From Pseudomonas helleri (GTDB taxonomy: Bacteria; Pseudomonadota; Gammaproteobacteria; Pseudomonadales; Pseudomonadaceae), in contig NZ_WIWC01000024.1 of assembly GCF_009600315.1 (NCBI RefSeq), positions 1 through 64,000 on the forward strand: a stretch of DNA of 64,000 nucleotides, written 5' to 3'. Below the pieces are notes generated by a model. That model searched no databases. It had not been told where the DNA came from and saw only the letters and a program-made list of their open reading frames with translations. Of this stretch, positions 55,708-64,000 are shown in pieces (the stretch's first letter is position 1; every line of letters begins with the position of its first letter). The position numbers and the translations under genes are program-made.

Positions 55708-57063
55708 ATGACGATCAACACGCTCAAGACTCGGGATGACTATGTACCGCTGCAGTTCAAAGCAGACGGCGAAACATTCAGGCTGCAGACAGGTTCAGAG
55801 GCCTCTTGGTTGAGCGGCGAAGTCTTCGGCCACAAGGAGCTCCGCAGCCGCATTGAGCCTTGGCTGACGTCATTGTTCCAGTCGGAGCACCTTTCGTTGC
55901 TGGCCGGCTCAGGCCTAACCCATGCTGTGCATTATTTGGCCGCCGGAAAAGGTGCTGCCGGTATGGGCGTTTTGACGCTGAGTAACCACCAGGCCGAAAT
56001 TAGTCAAGCCGCAGCGAAAGCCGCGGAAGCGGCAGGGCGCAAGAAAGGCAACCTGGAAGATCAGCTACGCGTAGCCAACGAATTGCTACGTGGCTTGGAT
56101 ATTCTGCAGATGAGCAGTGAGGCCGAAGCCCTCCGTAACGAGCTTCAAACCGGCATGCAGGGTTTTGCTCAGTCAATTCTGAGCAGTGAAGCGGGTATTG
56201 CAACCGCAGATGAGGGCAAGCGCGAGCAGGCCTTCAACACCCTGGTCACTTTCCTGATGAGCTTTGCCAGTCGCACCGGGGTACGTGACCGGCTGAACAT
56301 CTTCACCACCAACTATGACCGGCTGATCGAGGCTGGGGCGGAGCTGGCTGGGCTGCATCTGCTAGATAGGTTCCTGGGTAACCTCATGCCGATCTTCCGC
56401 TCCTCACGGCTGGATCTGGACATGCACTACAACCCTCCTGGTATACGTGGCGAGCCGCGCTATCTGGAAGGAGTGGCGCGTTACACCAAGCTGCACGGCT
56501 CGGTGGACTGGGTGCAAACGAGCAAGGACATCCGTCGCATCGGTCTGCCGTTTGGGGCGGAGAGTGTAGAGCCTTATTTGCAGGCACCGGGCCTCGGCGG
56601 AGCCACCGCCCATCAGCTGATGATCTATCCCAACGCGGCCAAGGACAGAGAGACCGCTGACTACCCTTACGTGGAGCTGTTCCGTGATCTGGCGGCTGCT
56701 GTGTGTCGTCCCAACAGCACGCTGGTGACCTACGGCTACAGCTTTGGCGACGAACATATCAACCGCGTGATCCGAGACATGCTCACCATCCCCTCGACGC
56801 ATCTGGTCGTGATCTCATATGACGATTCACTTGGTCGCATCATGCAGACCTATGAGGAGCTGGGCCGGCCATCGCAGATCAGCCTGCTGATCGGGCCCGT
56901 ACTGGCTGACCTGACCACATTGACCGAGAACTACCTGCCCAAAGCCGCCATCGACAAGTCCACCTTCCGCATGAGCGAACTGCTCAAGCAGCGTTGGGGC
57001 GCTCAGCAGTCTGATGGGTATAAAGAGCAGACTGCGCAGTTCACTGGGGAGCAGCCGGAATGA
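55708..57063 (+). CDS. SIR2-domain NADase-like defence protein
   Basis: A 451-residue SIR2 protein. SLLAGSGLT (nucleotide loop), FTTNYD (catalytic-type Asn at about 202), KLHGSVDW (catalytic His at about 263) and VTYGYSFGDEHIN are all present, so the NAD-cleaving site looks intact. An alanine-rich helical insert (about 90-135) lies after the first motif. With the next gene it makes a SIR2-HerA pair, the composition of the known Nezha system, where NAD is depleted on phage infection. It is 23 bp after the nuclease gene and overlaps herA by ATGA. Confidence 0.85.
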   Translation: MTINTLKTRDDYVPLQFKADGETFRLQTGSEASWLSGEVFGHKELRSRIEPWLTSLFQSEHLSLLAGSGLTHAVHYLAAGKGAAGMGVLTLSNHQAEISQAAAKAAEAAGRKKGNLEDQLRVANELLRGLDILQMSSEAEALRNELQTGMQGFAQSILSSEAGIATADEGKREQAFNTLVTFLMSFASRTGVRDRLNIFTTNYDRLIEAGAELAGLHLLDRFLGNLMPIFRSSRLDLDMHYNPPGIRGEPRYLEGVARYTKLHGSVDWVQTSKDIRRIGLPFGAESVEPYLQAPGLGGATAHQLMIYPNAAKDRETADYPYVELFRDLAAAVCRPNSTLVTYGYSFGDEHINRVIRDMLTIPSTHLVVISYDDSLGRIMQTYEELGRPSQISLLIGPVLADLTTLTENYLPKAAIDKSTFRMSELLKQRWGAQQSDGYKEQTAQFTGEQPE

Positions 57064-59168
57064 GTCTGTCGCCCCTGGCGTATGCCGACTCCCTGCGTAT
57101 CGGCACCATCGACTTCGTCTCTCCCGACGAAATCAAGGTGTTGATCGACATCGAGGCCCCCGACGGCGTGGCGCTCAATACGGGTACGCCGCGTCCTTTC
57201 CCACGCATTAACGGTTATGTGCTGATTCCTAGCGATGAGGGGCATCTGGTTGCTCAAGTCGAGTGGATTACCATCGAGCGCTCGCAATACCCAAAGCGCA
57301 AGGGCATGCAGGACTTTGGCCTGGTGGACTTACCCTATCCCCTGCGCAAGATGAGTCTTAACCCATTGGGCTGCTTGATGTATGAAGGCTGTGGGACAGA
57401 CGGCAAAGAGATCTACCGTTTCCGGCGTGGTGTCGAGAGCTATCCCACCGTTGGCGATGCGGTGCTGCTGCCTACGCAAAGCCAGTTGCGCGCGATTGTC
57501 GAATCCGGCGACAACCGCCGCGTGAGGATTGGAGTCAGCCCGCTTGCCGCCAATGCTGAAGTAAAGATCGACCCCGACCGCCTGTTCGGGCGACATCTGG
57601 CGGTGTTGGGTAATACGGGTAGCGGTAAATCTTGTTCGGTCGCAGGGCTGATTCGCTGGTCCATGGACGAGGCCCGCAAAGCACGCGCCGGAGAAGACCC
57701 GAATGCCCGCTTTATCGTGCTCGATCCCAACGGCGAGTACGCGAACACCTTCTGTGACATGAGCAAGGTGCGTGTGTACGCCGTCGAGCCCAGCGAGGGG
57801 GTGGAGCAACTGCAGATACCCCTGTGGTTCTGGAACAGCGCTGAGTGGAGTGCGTTTACTCAAGCGAGCGCCAAGGCCCAACGACCGACCTTGGTGCAGG
57901 CGTTGAGATCCGTTCGTGAAGGAGTGCTTGCCGGCGCAGCAACACCAAGCCATGAGATGCGCCGCTACCTGCGTACGCTTGTGACAGCTATCCAAGTCGA
58001 AAGAAACTCTGGCAATCCTTGGAAGGGGGCAGGCCAAGCACGAGGCTTCCGTGATCGCTTGATCAAGTGGAAAGAGGGCCTGACGGATGAAGCTGGCTTT
58101 AGCTCAGCAGAAAGCACGGTGCTTGGTGAGCTGACCCAGCACATCACTCAGCTTCTGAGTACTCATCAAGGTGAGTGGCCTGCAGTCTTCAGCCGGGAAG
58201 AAGTTGGCGCATTACTTGAAAAAATGAGCCAGTCCCATTCTGCGTTTGGCGGCAGCGACACTGACATCCTGCCCATCGATGCCGATGTGCCGCGCCAATT
58301 CACGGGTGACCAACTGCTGAGAAGCCTCGAAGCCACAGCTGAGCTGCTTGGGGTATCCGAGTACGTCGAGACCATGCAGATGCGCATCCGCACCATCCTG
58401 TCGGACAGTCGCATGAAGGTTGTTTCGGGCGATGCAACGGATCTCACACTGGATGACTGGTTGCGCAACTACATAGGCGATAACCAAGCCTCCAATGGTA
58501 CTGTCACCGTCATCGACCTCTCGCTGGTGCCCGCTGAAGTGGTGCACATCATCACGGCCGTGATTGCCCGCATGACGCTGGAGGCCTTACAGCGCTACCG
58601 TAAGCGGCACCATGGTAAGACTTTGCCTACCGTGTTGGTGATGGAAGAGGCCCACACCTTCATCAAGCGCTACAAGGACGACGCGGAAAATCAGAATTCG
58701 GCCGCTATCTGCTGCCAGGTGTTCGAAAAAATTGCCCGCGAAGGGCGCAAGTTCGGGCTGGGGCTGGTGCTGTCCTCGCAACGTCCGAGCGAACTGTCAC
58801 CCACAGTACTTTCCCAGTGCAACAGCTACCTACTACACCGGATCAGCAATGACCGTGACCAGGAACTGGTACACAAGCTGGTGCCCGACAACCTACGCGG
58901 CTTGCTTCGCGACTTGCCCTCGCTGCCCTCTCGCCACGCAATCTTGCTCGGCTGGGCGTCGGAGCTGCCGGTCCTGGTTCAGATGAATGCGCTGCCCGAG
59001 TCGCATCGGCCGAAATCGGACGATCCGGATTTCTGGGCGGTGTGGTCTGGTAAGGACAGCAAAGACCAGCCGGTCGAGCGTACGGTGGATTGGAAAACGA
59101 TTGCGGATGACTGGCAGCAAATCAGTGCTCCGGCGCAAGAACAAGATTTGGAGAAGCACGATGAGTAA
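57060..59168 (+). CDS. HerA-family ATPase of the SIR2-HerA pair
   Basis: Hexameric FtsK/HerA-type translocase, 702 residues. A beta-rich N-domain (about 1-150, a HAS-barrel) is followed by Walker A GNTGSGKS at 184-191, DPNGEY, Walker B VLVMEEAHT (E529/E530), and sensor/arginine motif LSSQRPSELSPTVLSQCNSYLLHRI. A charged C-terminal tail (SAPAQEQDLEKHDE) ends the protein. Its stop overlaps the start of the C-terminal pglX half by 8 nt. In SIR2-HerA systems the HerA ring binds and controls the SIR2 enzyme. Confidence 0.88.
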   Translation: MSLSPLAYADSLRIGTIDFVSPDEIKVLIDIEAPDGVALNTGTPRPFPRINGYVLIPSDEGHLVAQVEWITIERSQYPKRKGMQDFGLVDLPYPLRKMSLNPLGCLMYEGCGTDGKEIYRFRRGVESYPTVGDAVLLPTQSQLRAIVESGDNRRVRIGVSPLAANAEVKIDPDRLFGRHLAVLGNTGSGKSCSVAGLIRWSMDEARKARAGEDPNARFIVLDPNGEYANTFCDMSKVRVYAVEPSEGVEQLQIPLWFWNSAEWSAFTQASAKAQRPTLVQALRSVREGVLAGAATPSHEMRRYLRTLVTAIQVERNSGNPWKGAGQARGFRDRLIKWKEGLTDEAGFSSAESTVLGELTQHITQLLSTHQGEWPAVFSREEVGALLEKMSQSHSAFGGSDTDILPIDADVPRQFTGDQLLRSLEATAELLGVSEYVETMQMRIRTILSDSRMKVVSGDATDLTLDDWLRNYIGDNQASNGTVTVIDLSLVPAEVVHIITAVIARMTLEALQRYRKRHHGKTLPTVLVMEEAHTFIKRYKDDAENQNSAAICCQVFEKIAREGRKFGLGLVLSSQRPSELSPTVLSQCNSYLLHRISNDRDQELVHKLVPDNLRGLLRDLPSLPSRHAILLGWASELPVLVQMNALPESHRPKSDDPDFWAVWSGKDSKDQPVERTVDWKTIADDWQQISAPAQEQDLEKHDE

Positions 59169-60912
59169 AAACCAAGCAAGCACGGCTGGGGAAGGTATAG
59201 ATAAGTATTTTTTTCGGGCGTCTGCAGAAGATTTCAAGAAAATACCTGGGAGCCCAATTGCTTACTGGCTAAGTAAGAGGGTGCTAAGTGCGTTTTCGGC
59301 CTACAAGTTACTAGGTGACCAGGTCCCGGTCAGAGGAGGGATGACAACAGCCAATAACGAGCGCTTTGTTCGGTACTGGCATGAAGTTGATTTTCAATCA
59401 TTTCACCATCCTGAAAAAAATAATGGGGACTGGTGTCCCTACAACAAAGGTGGTGAGTATAGGAAATGGTATGGAAATCGTCTTTGGGTTGTTTTTTGGG
59501 GTAAACATGGAGAAGAAATTAAGAGCACGGGGCGAGCATCAGTAAGGTCGGAAGAGTTCTATCGAGACGAAATGATTGGTTGGACAGATATCACAAGCTA
59601 CTCACAGCTAGGTGTCCGATATTACGGAAATGGCTTTCTCTTTGATGCTAGCGGACCGTCTGTCTTTCCAACAATGGAGAATAAGTTTCAACCTCTACTT
59701 GGGTATCTCGGGAGCAAAATATCGTCTTTGATTCTGAGTGCAATCAATCCGACCTTACATGTCCAGGCAGGAAATATATCTTCTCTACCTTGGATTGATC
59801 TTGACTCAGAAACGTATGACGCAGAAAAAAATTGCGTATCTTCACTGGTGAAGCATGCAAAAAAAGATTGGAACTCCTATGAGATTTCGTGGGATTTCAC
59901 CAACCTGCCGCTATTACATTCCGACTACCGCCACCCCACACTGAAGGCAAGTTATCAGGATCTGCGTACCCACTGGCGTGAGATGACGCAAGAAATGCTA
60001 CGTCTGGAAGAGGAGAATAACCACATCTTTATCGACGCCTACGGTCTTAAAGATGAGCTGGATGAGGATGTCGATCTCAGTGAAATCACGCTCACTTGCA
60101 ATCCGCACTACCGTTACGGCGGTGACAAGAGCGAAGAGGAGCTGGAGGCGATGCTGCTGGCCGATACCATGCGAGAGCTGGTGTCTTATGCCGTGGGCTG
60201 TATGTTTGGTCGCTACAGCATGGACAAACCGGGGCTGATCCTGTCCAGCCAAGGCGAGACTCTAGCGGACTATCTACGGCAAGTGCCGCAGCCTAGCTTC
60301 CCGGCCGATGACGACAACGTGATCCCACTGCTCGATGGCGACTGGTTCCCGGACGACATCACTCTGCGTTTCCGTCAGTTTCTGCGCGTGGCCTTTGGCG
60401 ATGCGTATTATGAGGACAACCTGGCTTTTATCGAACAGGGGCTTAACGTCAAGGGGAAGCGCAACTATGGCCTGCGCGACTACTTCCTGGGCGAGTTCTA
60501 TACCGACCATGTGAAACGCTACAAGAAGCGCCCTATCTATTGGCTGTTCAGCAGCCCGAAGGGTACGTTCAATGCACTGGTTTATTTGCATCGCTACCGT
60601 CCGGATACCGTCAGTGTGGTGCTCAACTACCTGCGCGATTTCAGTAAAAAGCTCGCCTCGCGTCTTGATTATCTGCAACAGGTGGCCATCAGTCCCTCCG
60701 CCAGCCAGGGGGACAAGACCAAGGCCAACAAGGAAGCTGAGACCATCAAGAAGCAACTGCTGGAGCTAGACGATTACGAGCGCGACACGCTCTATCCGCT
60801 GGCAACCAAGCAAAAGTCTCTGGATCTCGACGCTGGCGTTAAGGCCAATTACCTCGAACTGGGTGCCGCACTGAAGAAGATCCCAGGGTTGGAAGCCAAG
60901 GGTGAGGACTGA
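59161..60912 (+). CDS. pglX: BREX PglX, C-terminal (target-recognition) half
   Basis: 583 residues that match the second half of PglX. After MSKNQASTAGEGIDKYFFR it continues ASAEDFKKIPGSPIAYWLSKRVL, the segment that in intact PglX directly follows the methylase domain; then comes a variable recognition region with VPVRGGMTTANNERFVRYWHEV and the conserved C-terminal helices (VGCMFGRYSMDKPGLI, YFLGEFYTDHVKRYKKRPIYWLFSSPKGTFNALVYLHRYR). With the N-half (603) the total is 1186, near a full PglX. It has no SAM motif. Its first about 700 bp are AT-richer than the rest. ATG 59161 overlaps herA by 8 nt; pglZ begins 7 nt after the stop. Confidence 0.9.
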   Translation: MSKNQASTAGEGIDKYFFRASAEDFKKIPGSPIAYWLSKRVLSAFSAYKLLGDQVPVRGGMTTANNERFVRYWHEVDFQSFHHPEKNNGDWCPYNKGGEYRKWYGNRLWVVFWGKHGEEIKSTGRASVRSEEFYRDEMIGWTDITSYSQLGVRYYGNGFLFDASGPSVFPTMENKFQPLLGYLGSKISSLILSAINPTLHVQAGNISSLPWIDLDSETYDAEKNCVSSLVKHAKKDWNSYEISWDFTNLPLLHSDYRHPTLKASYQDLRTHWREMTQEMLRLEEENNHIFIDAYGLKDELDEDVDLSEITLTCNPHYRYGGDKSEEELEAMLLADTMRELVSYAVGCMFGRYSMDKPGLILSSQGETLADYLRQVPQPSFPADDDNVIPLLDGDWFPDDITLRFRQFLRVAFGDAYYEDNLAFIEQGLNVKGKRNYGLRDYFLGEFYTDHVKRYKKRPIYWLFSSPKGTFNALVYLHRYRPDTVSVVLNYLRDFSKKLASRLDYLQQVAISPSASQGDKTKANKEAETIKKQLLELDDYERDTLYPLATKQKSLDLDAGVKANYLELGAALKKIPGLEAKGED

Positions 60913-60919
60913 TCCTTCT

Positions 60920-63427
60920 ATGAGCAATACCAAGATCACCCAGGCACTAACGAATCTATTTGACAAGCAGCGCATCGTCTTCTGGTATGACACGCGCTTG
61001 GAGTTTCGCGCCGATTTCGAGACGCTGGAGCTGCCGGACGTCGAGAAGATCGAGCTAGCTAACAATGAATTTGGCGTGAAACACCGTTTGTTGCGCGAGC
61101 AGCCAGAGCAGAAATTTCTGCTCTACCGCGAAGGTGCAGAGCCCGCTCATCTGGATAACTGGCTGCTGGATGTGCAACTGGCCAGTGGTAATTGCTTCCG
61201 TACCGATCAGGTCGCTTTGTGGCTGGCAGAACTTGAGCTGGGGCCGGATTGCTATCCGTTGCTGGAAGCGCATGTGGCGTTTTTCGAATCTGCCAAACGC
61301 CGCGATGCGCTCAGTAAATTGCTGGAGCCAGGTGATTCGCAAAACCTGCTGCAACGCAAGATGCTCGCCGTGTGTGCCGGTAACGAGCCACGCCTGGATG
61401 TGATTCTGGAAAACCTGCTTAGTGATCTGGCTGCAGGTAAAGATGTGCGGCTCAAACTGATCGACAGCAGCTGCTTGAATACCTATCTGTGGGAGCAGGT
61501 GAAGCGCGCCTATGGTTATAGCTCCGAACGGCCAGGGCTACACGATTTCGTTATTGAGCTGTTTAAGGCGTGCTTCATGCTGGGCATCGATCCTGCGTAC
61601 AAGGCGAAGTTGTCCGCCGAGGCATTGGTGTTTCTGAAACGCTGGAAGGACAGCCGCTCCCATGAGCAGAGCTTCGAGATACTGTCTGAACAGTGCGCGG
61701 CGGTGCTGCAGATCGATGACAAACTGCAAACTCTGGACTGGCGTAGCCTGCTGGAACTGGATTATTTCGAGCTGATTGACCGCAAGATACTTAGTGAGCT
61801 GGTACGTGCCGTGGTGGCCCGGACAGTGACTGCGCAGGAAGTGGAGCAGTGGGTGCGTCAGCGCCGTCAGAGCCACTGGTTTGAGCGTTTCAAGGATGTA
61901 TATCTGGCGCTGGAGCATGCGGCGCAGTTCATCCAGACGCTGGATATCACCCAGCTGGAAATAGAATCGCTCACCGATGGCGTGCAAAAGTACGCCAGCC
62001 AGTGGTTCCGGATGGATCAGCGTTACCGCAAGTTTGTCTATCACCTGCGCGAGTCCGGCCAGGCTTCGCTGTTGGGTGAGTTGGCCATGCAGGTCGAGAA
62101 TCTGTACGGCAATAACTACCTGAGCCGACTTAACGACCGCTGGCAGCAGCACGTGGATGCAGCGCAGCAGTGGGAAGCCGCGCCAGTAGTGCTGCAGCGT
62201 AATTTCTTCGGCCGCTATGTGAAGCCTTTTCTAGACCGTAAAACCAAGGTGTGCGTGCTGATTTCCGATGCATTCCGTTATGAAGTAGGTGAGGAGCTGC
62301 AAAGCCTAATTCGCCAGGAGGATCGCTTCGAGGCTGAGCTGGAGCCGATGCTGTCGATGCTGCCGAGCTACACCCAGCTGGGTATGGCAGCGTTACTGCC
62401 GAATAGCCGCTTGCAACTGGCCGACAACGACAGTGGCGATGCCCTGGTGGATGGCCAGAGCGCTCAAGGCTCGATCAATCGGGGCAAGATTCTGGCGGCC
62501 ACGGTGCCGGCATCCCAGGTGGTATTGGCCAAGGATCTGCTGGCGATGAATCAGGCCGATTCTCGTGCGTTGCTGCGCGACAATGAGGTGGTTTACGTCT
62601 ATCACAACCTGATCGATAAAACCGGTGACACCCGTGACACCGAGGAGCGAGTATTTGCGGCGGCTGAGGAAACCCTCAGTGAGCTGATCCGTCTGGTGAA
62701 GAAGCTAACCAACGCCAATGCCAGTAACCTGCTGATCACTGCCGATCATGGTTTTATCTACCAAAACCATCCGCTGCAGGAGAGCGATTTCCTCAGCCGT
62801 GAACCGGAGGGCGACGAGGTTCTTTATCGCGACCGGCGTTTTGTGCTGGGCCGTGGTTTGCGCGAGGGGGCCAGCTTTAAAAGCTTTAGCCCTGTGCAGC
62901 TTGGGCTGGCGGGTACGTTGACGGTGCAGATTCCCAAGTCCATTAACCGTCTGCGGCTTAAGGGGTCCGGCAGCCGCTTCGTGCACGGTGGCGCTACCTT
63001 GCAAGAGGTGGTGATTCCGGTCATCCGCATTAACAAGAAGCGGCAGAGTGATGTAGGCCGGGTGGAGGTCGAGTTCATTGGTGGCGGTGGCAAGACCATC
63101 ACCACTGGGCAGTTGGCCGTGGTGCTCTATCAAACCGAGGCTGTGACAGAGAAATTGCAGTCGCGCCGGCTACGTGCAGGCCTGTTCACCTTGGACGGTG
63201 AGCTGGTGTCTGACCAGCATGAGTTGCTTTTCGACTTCGGCTCCGGCAATCCGCGTGAACGTGAGTTGCCGGTACGCTTCATCCTCAGCCGCAAGGCCGA
63301 TGCGGCGAATAATCAGCAGGTGGAATTGCTCCTCGAAGAGGCCGTGGAAGGCACTTCACACTTCACTCGATATAAGGCTGCGCGATACACCATCCGCCGC
63401 TCATTCAGCAGTGAATTCGATTTTTAA
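60920..63427 (+). CDS. pglZ: BREX phosphatase-domain protein PglZ
   Basis: Core BREX protein of 835 residues, alkaline-phosphatase superfamily. N-terminal KITQALTNLFDKQRIVFWYDTRLEFRADFETLELPDVEKIEL is the BREX-1 PglZ opening. The phosphatase-like core shows KVCVLISDAFRYEVGEEL with the metal/nucleophile aspartate, PSYTQLGMAALLP and LLITADHGFIYQ. ATG 60920 is 7 nt after pglX-C. Some PglZ proteins cut DNA in a metal-dependent way; that is known of the family, not shown here. Confidence 0.93.
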   Translation: MSNTKITQALTNLFDKQRIVFWYDTRLEFRADFETLELPDVEKIELANNEFGVKHRLLREQPEQKFLLYREGAEPAHLDNWLLDVQLASGNCFRTDQVALWLAELELGPDCYPLLEAHVAFFESAKRRDALSKLLEPGDSQNLLQRKMLAVCAGNEPRLDVILENLLSDLAAGKDVRLKLIDSSCLNTYLWEQVKRAYGYSSERPGLHDFVIELFKACFMLGIDPAYKAKLSAEALVFLKRWKDSRSHEQSFEILSEQCAAVLQIDDKLQTLDWRSLLELDYFELIDRKILSELVRAVVARTVTAQEVEQWVRQRRQSHWFERFKDVYLALEHAAQFIQTLDITQLEIESLTDGVQKYASQWFRMDQRYRKFVYHLRESGQASLLGELAMQVENLYGNNYLSRLNDRWQQHVDAAQQWEAAPVVLQRNFFGRYVKPFLDRKTKVCVLISDAFRYEVGEELQSLIRQEDRFEAELEPMLSMLPSYTQLGMAALLPNSRLQLADNDSGDALVDGQSAQGSINRGKILAATVPASQVVLAKDLLAMNQADSRALLRDNEVVYVYHNLIDKTGDTRDTEERVFAAAEETLSELIRLVKKLTNANASNLLITADHGFIYQNHPLQESDFLSREPEGDEVLYRDRRFVLGRGLREGASFKSFSPVQLGLAGTLTVQIPKSINRLRLKGSGSRFVHGGATLQEVVIPVIRINKKRQSDVGRVEVEFIGGGGKTITTGQLAVVLYQTEAVTEKLQSRRLRAGLFTLDGELVSDQHELLFDFGSGNPRERELPVRFILSRKADAANNQQVELLLEEAVEGTSHFTRYKAARYTIRRSFSSEFDF

Positions 63428-63439
63428 ACAGGAGCTTCA

Positions 63440-64000
63440 ATGAGTCAGCTCGACGACAAGATCAATCAGTACTTTGCCGGCCTGGTGGTGCGCAAAGACC
63501 TGGTCAAGGCGGTGAAGGGCAACGCTATTGTGCCGTCGTATGTGCTGGAGTACTTGCTCGGCCAGTACTGCGCGACCAATGACGAGGCGACGATCCAGAC
63601 CGGTATCGAGACGGTCAAGGAGATCCTGCGTAAGCACTATGTCCATCGAAACGAAGCGGGGCTGGTGCGCTCGACCATCAAGGAAAAGGGTAGGCACAAG
63701 GTCATCGACCGCATTAGCGTCTCATTGAACGACAAGGACGACGTCTACGAGGCTGAGTTCGCCAACCTGGGCATCAAGAAGGTCTTGATTGACTCCAGCA
63801 CCGTCAAGGCTCACCAAAAACTGCTGGTAGGCGGTGTTTGGTGTATCGCAGACGTGGAGTATGAATACACAGAGGACAAGTCTGCTTCGCCGTGGATTTT
63901 GGCTTCGCTAAAGCCGATTCAGATTTCCCGCTTTGATTTCGACGGCTATCTGGAGGCACGTAAGCAGTTCACCACTGAAGAGTGGATTGACCTGCTGATC
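63440..64000 (+). CDS. brxL: BREX Lon-like protein BrxL (cut by the window end)
   Basis: The first 187 residues of BrxL; the gene runs out of the window. MSQLDDKINQYFAGLVVRKDLVKAVKGNAIVPSYVLEYLLGQYCATNDE, then YVHRNEAGLVRSTIKEKGRHKVIDRISVSLN and LLVGGVWCIADVEYE closely follow the known BrxL N-terminus. This part binds DNA; the AAA+ and Lon-like domains should lie beyond 64000. AGGAG lies 5 nt before ATG 63440. Its presence makes the operon a type I BREX. Confidence 0.92.
   Translation, partial: MSQLDDKINQYFAGLVVRKDLVKAVKGNAIVPSYVLEYLLGQYCATNDEATIQTGIETVKEILRKHYVHRNEAGLVRSTIKEKGRHKVIDRISVSLNDKDDVYEAEFANLGIKKVLIDSSTVKAHQKLLVGGVWCIADVEYEYTEDKSASPWILASLKPIQISRFDFDGYLEARKQFTTEEWIDLLI

Overview
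The window is a GC-rich gammaproteobacterial chromosome segment, almost certainly Pseudomonas (fluorescens-like lineage). The evidence is the gene order from the OmpW/OprG porin through a zinc-linked ABC operon, nrdR-ribD-ribE-ribBA-ribH-nusB-thiL, ribA, dxs-ispA-xseB, which follows the P. aeruginosa PA4069-PA4042 block as I remember it, together with Pseudomonas-type GTAGCAGC intergenic repeats and a DUF6124 gene.

Layout. (1) 0.3-23.4 kb is core genome: an MscS-type channel, two sugar-nucleotide SDR proteins, an OmpW porin, a four-gene minus-strand set (DUF2796 protein, ABC ATPase, permease, DUF3299 protein) probably tied to zinc, a thioredoxin/TPR chaperone, the riboflavin/NusB/ThiL cluster, a cobalamin uptake pair (BtuF-like, BtuB) and the isoprenoid genes dxs-ispA. 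(2) 23.8-44.1 kb is a type VI secretion cluster in the order tssA-B-C-E-F-G-H, sigma54 regulator, small lipoprotein, FHA protein, tssJ-K-L-M, PP2C phosphatase, Ser/Thr kinase. This is the order of the P. aeruginosa H2 (HSI-II) cluster. It contains no hcp or vgrG, and tssM has a frame problem at an A9 tract. (3) 44.2-45.8 kb holds an acetoin/butanediol dehydrogenase and a DUF6124 gene with a long structured leader. (4) 45.8-64 kb is a defence island: a divergent PD-(D/E)XK protein, a small HTH protein, then a type I BREX operon (brxA, brxB, brxC, pglX, pglZ, brxL) that leaves the window inside brxL.

The main result is in the BREX operon. pglX is not one gene. Its N-terminal methyltransferase half (52204-54015) and its C-terminal half (59161-60912) are separate ORFs, and together they have about the length of an intact PglX. 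Between them lie four genes on the same strand: an SMC/OLD-like ATPase, a small PD-(D/E)XK nuclease, a SIR2 NADase-like protein and a HerA-type ATPase. Three of the four junctions inside this stretch are 4-nt ATGA overlaps, and the last one overlaps by 8 nt, so the arrangement looks like a settled, translationally coupled operon and not a recent disruption. One transcript would then carry BREX, a SIR2-HerA (Nezha-like) system and an ATPase-nuclease pair. The 5' part of the pglX C-terminal half is clearly AT-richer than its surroundings, as expected of an exchanged target-recognition region.

No tRNA, rRNA, CRISPR array, integrase or insertion sequence was found. All family assignments come from reading motifs and remembered family features; no search was run.
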